A stretch of 64,000 nt of DNA from NCBI GenBank assembly GCA_973895155.1, contig OZ316897.1, forward strand, positions 14,694,001-14,758,000, read 5' to 3'. The notes under the pieces are model-generated. The model saw nothing but the letters and a program-made list of their open reading frames with translations, ran no database searches and was not told the DNA's origin. This DNA is from Marsupella aquatica (taxonomy: Eukaryota; Marchantiophyta). Of the stretch, positions 57,661-64,000 are shown in pieces. A program made the position numbers and the translations under genes. Positions within the stretch are counted from its first letter, which is position 1. Each line of letters opens with the position of its first letter.

Positions 57661-59359
57661 CTAGCCTGGGCAGAGCTTCTTTGTGACAAAATAGGTTAAC
57701 AGGCCACTCATCTATTGCAGTGGCCAACAGCTTGGGGCTCAAATGAGGGCGTCTAAGAAACCGGACGGCTCAGAGTAGGCAACAAACACGGAGTATGAGA
57801 GTGCATTCATTCTCACACTAAATCAACAAGACACCACAATGGAGAAACTTTTGAAGGATCCAGAGAGAGGCAAAAACAATTGCAAAATCCAACTATTAAT
57901 ATTTACAGCAATTAAGGCAAATTTATTGAATTAAGGTTGAGAATGCATTGAGTTTCATTCTGGTCCACACTTTTGAAGATATGGTGGGAGCACAAAGCTT
58001 AAAATGCTTGACAATTGCTCTTACAGCATCATGTGGGCGTCCTGTTTCGATCAATGGTTATCTTTTCCCCAAAAATGATTTTAAAGTCAAGATATGTAGT
58101 TGTGTGTAGCATAGTGGCAAGTTCAATCCCACCCTAGCAGCATAGTCACTTGATCAGATTGGGCACCACAAAGAAAGAAATGTGTATATGTGAAAGATAT
58201 TATGGTACATTGCTTCATCCGGGTCCATTGTATCTACTCAAGACTGCCCCTCAACTCCTATGATTTTGTCATTATTCTCTTAATTTGATACCATTCCCAG
58301 TTACGTTGTACTGAGAGTTTTGGGTCGTCTTGTAATTGATAGGGGAGCTCTTGATGGTGCAAATGGTTATTTGTAGCAGTGCAGATATCTGCCCCCATCC
58401 TTGCCCCCATCAATTGGTGGCATGGGCAGGTGTTACATTGGAAGCTCTATTGCACATGCTCCCTGTGCTCTCCTTGGTTGTTGGGTACATGCAAATGGCT
58501 CCTACTCTGCTTTCTTGCTTAATAGTGGTCCTTTAGCCCAAGCATCCTCTTTGACTAATGTCATGGAAGTAGTGGAACCATCCGATGGAGTTCTCCCCCT
58601 TTGGAGCTCAGCTTTGCCATGCCCGGTCCCTACTGCCCAAGGTTGAGTGTAGGTCATGGGAGTTCAGACGAGGTCATTCAATTTGGATAGCAAGTGATTT
58701 TGATACATGCATTGTTATACCTTTTCCAACATAGTCTCAGATACACCATTGAACTTGGTTCAACCATGTTTGATATCTTGTATGGCTCATTAACCTCAGA
58801 TTAATTCCAACGAATTGCACACATTGAAGGTCTTTGGGGATCTATGCCCTATTTTTGATTGTGGGTTGCAGGAATGGATGGTCTTTTGTGTAGAGTGGAG
58901 GGCTCTAGACAATCGCAAAACTTGACTACCTACCACTTAGTTCTGGCATTGCTGACTCCTACTCTGAGCTCCTCTATGGTCCAAACCCCCATAACGGCCA
59001 TCATGTGGGGACTAAGTATGGGGAGGCTTGTGAGCAATGAAGCGTTGCACTAGCAAAGGCAATGCATCGAGCTGGTGGCCCACAAGGTGGTTGGGGCATG
59101 GGAAGGGCCTAGCTCAGGGTGGACCATCCTGACCCCTGGACGGATTGAATTCTATTAAGGTTTGATTGAGCGAGAGTTCCTCTTGGGCCCAAGGCCAAAG
59201 AATTAATTTTACTTCATGCAAAATGGACGCTCGACACATGAGATACAGCGTGACTTGTGTGTAGCAGTCCGGGACCCTCAACTGACGATGAGTTTTGAGG
59301 GCCCAAGCATGATCACTGTGTACGCCGATCACAATGGGCCAAGGCACTTCACCTATGGA
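57661..59359. other. Intergenic, possibly decayed transposon
   Basis: Lies between two copies of the dispersed repeat. Open frames are short and I recognise no gag, pol or transposase motif. Confidence 0.3.
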
Positions 59360-59670
59360 GCTCGGGGGCCTCAATCCAAGGGGTGTCCCATATCACGCTC
59401 GAAGTTTTGGGGGAATAAACACCCTAAAAGTTAAGTCAATAAAGTTTTTTTTAGGAATTTTTTTACCCTTAACTTAATGGAATATTCCAAGAATATTTCC
59501 ATATTTGATTAAAAAACCCTATGATTCTTTTTAATTCTCAAAATTGGATTAAAATAACCCTAATGTTCTTCAACAAAAACTTAAAAGTATTTCACTAAAC
59601 CCAATAAAAAAACCCTATACTTATTCGCGTGTGATGGGTCGGAAGAAAAGAAGTGAGGACCCCGGGCTAT
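59360..59670. repeat. ~310-bp dispersed repeat, copy 2
   Basis: Starts near CTCGGGGGCCTCAATCCAAG, runs through AAACCCTATGATTCTT and ends near GATGGGTCGGAAGAA. It is close to 90% like copy 3 (60650-60962) by eye and in the same orientation. Confidence 0.9.
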
Positions 59671-60649
59671 GGAGGTCTAACTGGAAAGCTATGGGCATAG
59701 CAACTTAGCTTTGTCCCAGTTGATCGGTTGAAGTCTAGGTTGAGGGCCAAATATAGTGGACCAAAGTTGGTCCGGGGGTAAAAAATCATTAGAAACACAT
59801 ATGAGAGGAGTGGTGTCTCCCAACGAGCCAGGGGCAAGCCTAAGTTATGAAGCGCAATAGTTGCACTACAAAAGGGAAACATCAAACAGAAACGATCTAA
59901 CAACTTTTCAACGGGAAGTTTGGAGGACTTCTTAGGTGCGTTGGAGTTGTCTCAACAAAAACTATATCCTCTTACTCAAGCTCAATTGGGTCTGGGAGTG
60001 CCTCTGGGCCCGCTTGCCAATACTATTGAAATAGTAGCCAAGCCACGTTTTGCTTCCCATGGGAGCTTGTGATGGGGAGGCAATGCAAAGTAGGGATGAG
60101 TGTTGAGGTCCAAGCTCGGGGGTCACTTCCACGGAAGTAGCACATCACTTGCGACAAATTATAGACGCATTTAAATGGTTGTGGCAGAAGACTTCCAAAG
60201 TTTAGTGGAAGAACACATAAGACACGTTTTATTGATTGGTCAACTTTAAAGAATACATAGGCCTATTTGTAAATTTTACTTTCTTCAAAGTTTTTAGGGG
60301 TTTTTGGTTAAAACATGACACAATTTAAAGAAAGGGTTTGCAAAAAAACAATTTTCACTTATAAGTTAGGGGGTTCAAACCCTAAAACATTGCACGTGAT
60401 GTATGGCCTCCATATAATGACCCCCTTGAGGGTCCCAATGCATTTTACCCTTAGACTCTTGGTTGAGTTAGAGCCGTGAAGATGGTTGCTAGAGTGGGGG
60501 CTGAACTGGTCTCGGCATTTGGGACAAGCTTCAGGATCAGCTAGCTATTTGGGCCATGAGCATGTCCTAGAGGCAAGGTGGTCAGCCAAAGATGTACAGA
60601 TAGAAAGTGGGGAAGCTTGGGCTGTACTCAATAGAGGGTCTGTTCTAGA
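59671..60649. other. Sequence between repeat copies 2 and 3
   Basis: About 1 kb with no recognisable gene. Its position between two direct repeats recalls an LTR-type layout, but the repeats lack TG...CA ends. Confidence 0.3.
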
Positions 60650-60962
60650 CTCGGGGGCCTCAATCCAAGGGGTGTCCCATATCATACGCGAAGTTTTGGG
60701 GGAATAAACACCCTAAAACTTAAGTTCATAAAGGCTTTTTTTAGGAATTGTTTTGCCTCTAACTTAATGGAATATTTTAAGAATATTCCCAAATTTGATT
60801 AAAAAACCCTATGATTCTTATAATTCTCAAAATTGGATTAAAATAACCCTAATGTTCTTCAACAAAAATTTAAAAGTATTTTCACTAAACCCAATTTTAA
60901 AACCCTATACTTATTCGCACATGATGGGTCGGAAGAATAGAAGTGAGGATCCCGGGGTTCTA
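60650..60962. repeat. ~310-bp dispersed repeat, copy 3
   Basis: Direct repeat of 59360-59670 at a distance of about 1.29 kb. Both copies carry AAACCCTATACTTATTCGC before the GATGGGTCGGAAGAA end. Confidence 0.9.
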
Positions 60963-62190
60963 GACGAACAATGGGTGTTGGCCTTAGCTTTAGTTTATGG
61001 CAAGGCAATGCAGGCCCGAGGGATCTGACTTATTTACTAATGACTGTTGAGCTTGAGACAAGACAATGGTCTTGGGATTCGAGATCAAGTCGGGTTACCT
61101 ACCAAATGGGTTTCTAGTTGCTTGTTGAGACAATAGGGGCCGTTGAGCAACGGTCATGCTGAAGAGCAAGTGCGACTTTGTATGAGAGTTGCCAGTTGAC
61201 GGTGATAGAGGCACTGAGTAGCTTGCTAGTGGAGTTTTGTGGAGGCATTTGGGTACCAAGAGTACTTAGGCAAGAGTATGGTTTTGGTGAGGGCGCTAGG
61301 TGACTAGGTCCACCACTTAGACAACTCCTTCTATGTGACTCTCAAAATTGATTTACTCCATAGCTTTACCAGTATTTTTAGTTTGTGGCTCAATTATAGT
61401 GCTTTAGTTTAGCTCTTTTATGATTGTTGGGACTCTTGGGCTTTTTGTTTCTAGTTTGGTCATATCATTCATAGGGTTTCCAGTTGTTCTTTTTTTTCTT
61501 TTTTCTTTTTTCCCTCCCCTTTATTGGGTCTCTTGTCTCCCAGTTTGGTGCATTTTTTCCTCAACACTATGATAGAGAAAGTTTCCTCACTCAGTTGTGT
61601 GTTCCTTTTGCGTGGGCCTTCCTCATAGAGGAAATAATTATATGAAAGCAGACAGGCTCTTAGACATAGACCTATTCTTGTTTTTAAATCTGCTGCAGAT
61701 ATTATTTTATTTATTGAACAAAGGGCAAACCCAGTCTTAAGACCTCCATCGCACAACTGGTGGAAAGTTCTTGGAAGGAGGAAGACCCCCAACTTTTATA
61801 AATTTAGATTCAAATGGAATGAAATCTAGACCCTGAAATTTCACTTTCAACTACTTTTGGTATGGGTAGTTTTTCACCGAGGGCAGTGAAAGCCTCCTTT
61901 CTCTATTATTTTGCAGCTTTTAATTACTCACCTAGTCTACTATAGTAGCTGGGAATTACTTACCCCTGAATTAAGGGATTTGGTTGTATCCAATAGGTTT
62001 AAAGAGCCACTAGCATTCCATTTCACCATGTTTAGTATTTTTTCCTGAAATTGAGGAGCAAAGCTTCATTTTAGAGCAGAGGAATGAAAAAAAAGAGAAA
62101 TCTTGTACACTTGTCCTTGTATATGGCCAGTGCTGGCTTGTTAACTAAGTGGCCAAACTATATATGCTGAAAATAAGCCTTTTCCTGCAG
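60963..62190. other. Intergenic or intronic, no gene recognised
   Basis: If the exon at 62191 is real, the right part of this stretch is an intron on the + strand. A T-rich block lies at 61484-61525. I could not find a preceding exon. Confidence 0.35.
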
Positions 62191-62256
62191 TTGCGAACCC
62201 GTGCTCCAGGTCACAATGCAATTGGAATTGACTTGCCAGTTCAGCACAAAATACGG
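62191..62256 (+). CDS. Orphan 66-nt exon of an unidentified gene
   Basis: A TTTTCCTGCAG acceptor and a CGG|GTGAGT donor bracket 66 nt that read in phase 0 as 22 codons without a stop, including RTRAPGHNAIGIDLP. Splice sites this strong around protein-like sequence rarely occur by chance. I do not recognise the family and saw no adjoining exon in the window. The gene may extend beyond the right edge, or this may be a gene fragment carried by a transposon. Confidence 0.5.
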
Positions 62257-62304
62257 GTGAGTAGTCAAAAAGATTAATCTCAATTCTGATTGGTTTCCTG
62301 ACAG

Positions 62305-63150
62305 GCAGTCCCTTGGTAATACTATGCTGTAGATTGTAGATGTCCGTAAAGGCCTAAGCTGGATGCTACTGTAGCTGCAACCTTCGCCAAATACAGCATA
62401 TTAAAAAAACAATGTATTCACTGCTCCTTGCTAATACTATGCAGTAGATGCCTAAGCTGGCTGCAACCTTAGCCAAATACAGCAACAAAAAATGACTATT
62501 TAGCTATAGTAAAAAAGCTACAGCTCAATTGCTATTGGGGTTTTTCATTGCTCCTTGCTAATAATATGCAGTAGATGTCGTAAAGGCCCATGCTGGACGC
62601 TAGCAGCAGCCTTCGCCAAATGCACCATATTAAAAAGAAAAAAACAGGTGGTGGATCTATTAAAAAACACAGCTCAAGTTTATTGGTTTTCTCACTGGCC
62701 TTTGCTAATAGTATGCAAGAGATCCCTGTAAAGGCCTAAGCTGGATGCTACGGTAGCTGCAACCTTTCGCCAATGCAACATATAAAAGAAAATAGAGAGG
62801 GCTCCATGCATAAACTGAGCTCAAGTGGCATTGGATTTCTCACTGTCCCTTGCTAATAATATTCAGTCGATGTAGTAAAGGCCTCGGCTGGACGCTAGCT
62901 GCAACCTTCGCAAATACAGCATATATATATTTATATAAGTTCTGTCTGGGCTCCATTAAGACACTGCAGCTCAAGCGTTATTGGTTTTCTCACGGTTCCT
63001 TGCTAATAATACGCACTAGATGTCCGTAAAGGCCTATGGTGGATGCTAGCTGCAACCTTCGCCAAATACAGCATATTATTAAAACAGTATTGGATGTATA
63101 AAAAAAACAGCTTAAGTGTGATTGTTTACTAAATTCCCCTCCCGATAATT
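62305..63150. repeat. ~150-bp tandem array downstream of orphan exon
   Basis: Six or seven diverged units carry CCTTGCTAATAATATGCAGT, then AAAGGCCTAAGCTGGATGCT, then GCTGCAACCTTCGCCAAATA, and end in CAGCTCAAG...TTGGTTTTCTCAC. The CCTTG motif recurs at about 62311, 62426, 62553, 62699, 62848 and 62998. Spacing settles at 146-150 bp in the later units. Confidence 0.92.
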
Positions 63151-63533
63151 CCATAAAGGTCCAAATTGGACTCCAAACAAGCCTTTTGGGAGCAAGATCC
63201 ATCCACCAATATGATTTGCCATTCCAGCTTGAAACACGGTGAATGCCTGTATCAGCAACTTCATCTGAGGTTTGATTGGGTTTCCCAAGTTTTCCACCTG
63301 GTAGTACGCTGTATAAATATATCCATGCGTAATGGCTAGAGCCAGATGCTAACGTGACCTTGATTTGAGAGGGTTTGAAGTCAATTTTTTATTGGTTTGC
63401 TCAAGTTTCCTCCTAATAATACCCTCTTCATTCAACTCTACATGCACCCCTAAAGACGTGGTTTCCGGTAAATAGGTTTTAAACACAGGTTTTGGCTAAA
63501 TCCCAGAAGTAAATTGAACAAAAGTTTTGATTG
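63151..63533. other. Right flank of tandem array
   Basis: Contains a decayed further unit near 63137-63170 and a weak one near 63405. No gene is recognised. Confidence 0.4.
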
Positions 63534-63682
63534 GGAAAATTAAAATGATTACCTGCTGAAAGTCTGGAGGCAAGTTAAAATAACTTTGGTTGGCAGTTAA
63601 AATAACCTGATTGTGAAGGAAGATTCGCCAACCAAGTTATTGCTTCCAGACTTGAGGAGGTAGTCATTTTAATTTTCCCACT
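63534..63682. repeat. Foldback (MITE-like) element
   Basis: About 150 bp whose two arms of 55-62 bp are inverted complements. The left arm starts GGGAAAATTAAAATGATTAC and the right arm ends GTAGTCATTTTAATTTTCCC. They differ by a few substitutions and small gaps. The arms are separated by only about 30 bp, so the RNA or single strand would form a long hairpin. No clear target duplication was found. Confidence 0.85.
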
Positions 63683-63780
63683 AGCCAGTTACAAGAGCAA
63701 CAAGAAACACACACACTGGTTATACCTTTAATTTTCACGATAACAAGTTACAAGAGCAATAAAGGCAACCAGGAAAGACA
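63683..63780. repeat. Short direct repeat AGTTACAAGAGCAA
   Basis: AGTTACAAGAGCAA occurs at about 63687 and 63746, each followed by a similar GAAACACAC/GAAAGACACAC stretch. The period is about 60 bp. Confidence 0.75.
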
Positions 63781-63852
63781 CACGCTAGTCTTCCCCTATC
63801 CACAATAATAAGCTTCATGTTTTCATGTCATTTTAGAGGGGGGTGGACGGCA

Positions 63853-64000
63853 GAATCAAACACGGAGACGGCATGTCAGAACTCTGAATACCGTCAAAGA
63901 AAAGGAAGACGGCATGTCAGAACCGCGGCTGATACCGTCTGAAATACGACGGCATGGGGAACGGAAGACGGCATGTCAGAGCCGGGTTGCTACAGTCCGG
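63853..64000. repeat. GACGGCATGTCAGA repeats at window edge
   Basis: GACGGCATGTCAGA occurs near 63870, 63908 and 63967, with partial forms (ATACCGTC, ACGACGGCATG) in both orientations between them. Clusters like this are typical of sub-terminal repeats of CACTA-type DNA transposons. No terminal CACTA is visible, and the right edge of the window cuts the cluster. Confidence 0.7.

Noticed and set aside
59360-60962. LTR retrotransposon with 310-bp LTRs
   Set aside because: The direct repeats lack TG...CA ends, no target duplication was found, and the 1 kb between them has no gag/pol sequence.
1-64000. CRISPR arrays, bacterial operons, riboswitches, rRNA genes
   Set aside because: The window is plant nuclear DNA; tandem repeats lack the CRISPR layout of conserved repeats with unique equal spacers, and no rRNA sequence was recognised.

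Overview
This is a nuclear window from a land plant. A SLY1 Sec1/Munc18 gene with the plant gene organisation, a nepenthesin-like aspartic protease, a subfamily XII-type bHLH factor and a VIT-type metal transporter all point to plants, as do GT-AG introns, a LINE with a plant-type zf-RVT domain, a Helitron, a Copia-style solo LTR and MITEs. Spacing, transposon load and several unfamiliar protein architectures suggest a non-seed plant (bryophyte, lycophyte or fern). That lineage is an impression, not a proof. No organelle, bacterial or viral backbone is visible.

Layout. 1-4.4 kb: the 3' half of a decayed LINE on the + strand, running in from outside the window, with a long 3' UTR and an A-rich tail. 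4.6-4.9 kb: a 110-bp tandem repeat. 5.8-7.2 kb (-): an intronless secreted aspartic protease. 7.2-8.7 kb: a shared head-to-head upstream region filled with a degenerate minisatellite. 8.7-11.5 kb (+): SLY1 in two coding exons. 11.5-19.6 kb: gene-poor DNA with small duplications, a (AG)n/96-bp compound satellite, a complete non-autonomous Helitron whose empty site is preserved in a neighbouring duplicate, and a solo LTR with a 5-bp target duplication.

19.6-41.7 kb is a diverged tandem segmental duplication. Copy A (about 19.63-34.25 kb) holds a - strand gene with ARM repeats, two U-boxes and a C-terminal membrane anchor, plus a + strand multi-pass membrane protein of unknown family. Copy B (about 34.26-41.74 kb) keeps a paralogue of the membrane protein but lacks the U-box gene. 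Copy B also carries a 204-bp TTAA-flanked MITE that is absent from A.

44.8-46.8 kb (+): a three-exon VIT family transporter, possibly with a leader intron. 50.1-53.2 kb (-): a six-exon bHLH gene of 650 codons. From 55.4 kb to the end I see no complete gene, only dispersed repeats, a single convincing 66-nt orphan exon at 62.2 kb followed by a roughly 150-bp tandem array, a foldback element and short repeats at the right edge.

The genes do not form a pathway. SLY1, the VIT transporter, the protease and the bHLH look like independent housekeeping or regulatory loci. The most novel items are the ARM/U-box/U-box/membrane protein and the paired unknown membrane proteins next to it. Exon joins given here are read from splice consensus and reading phase only; no transcripts were available.
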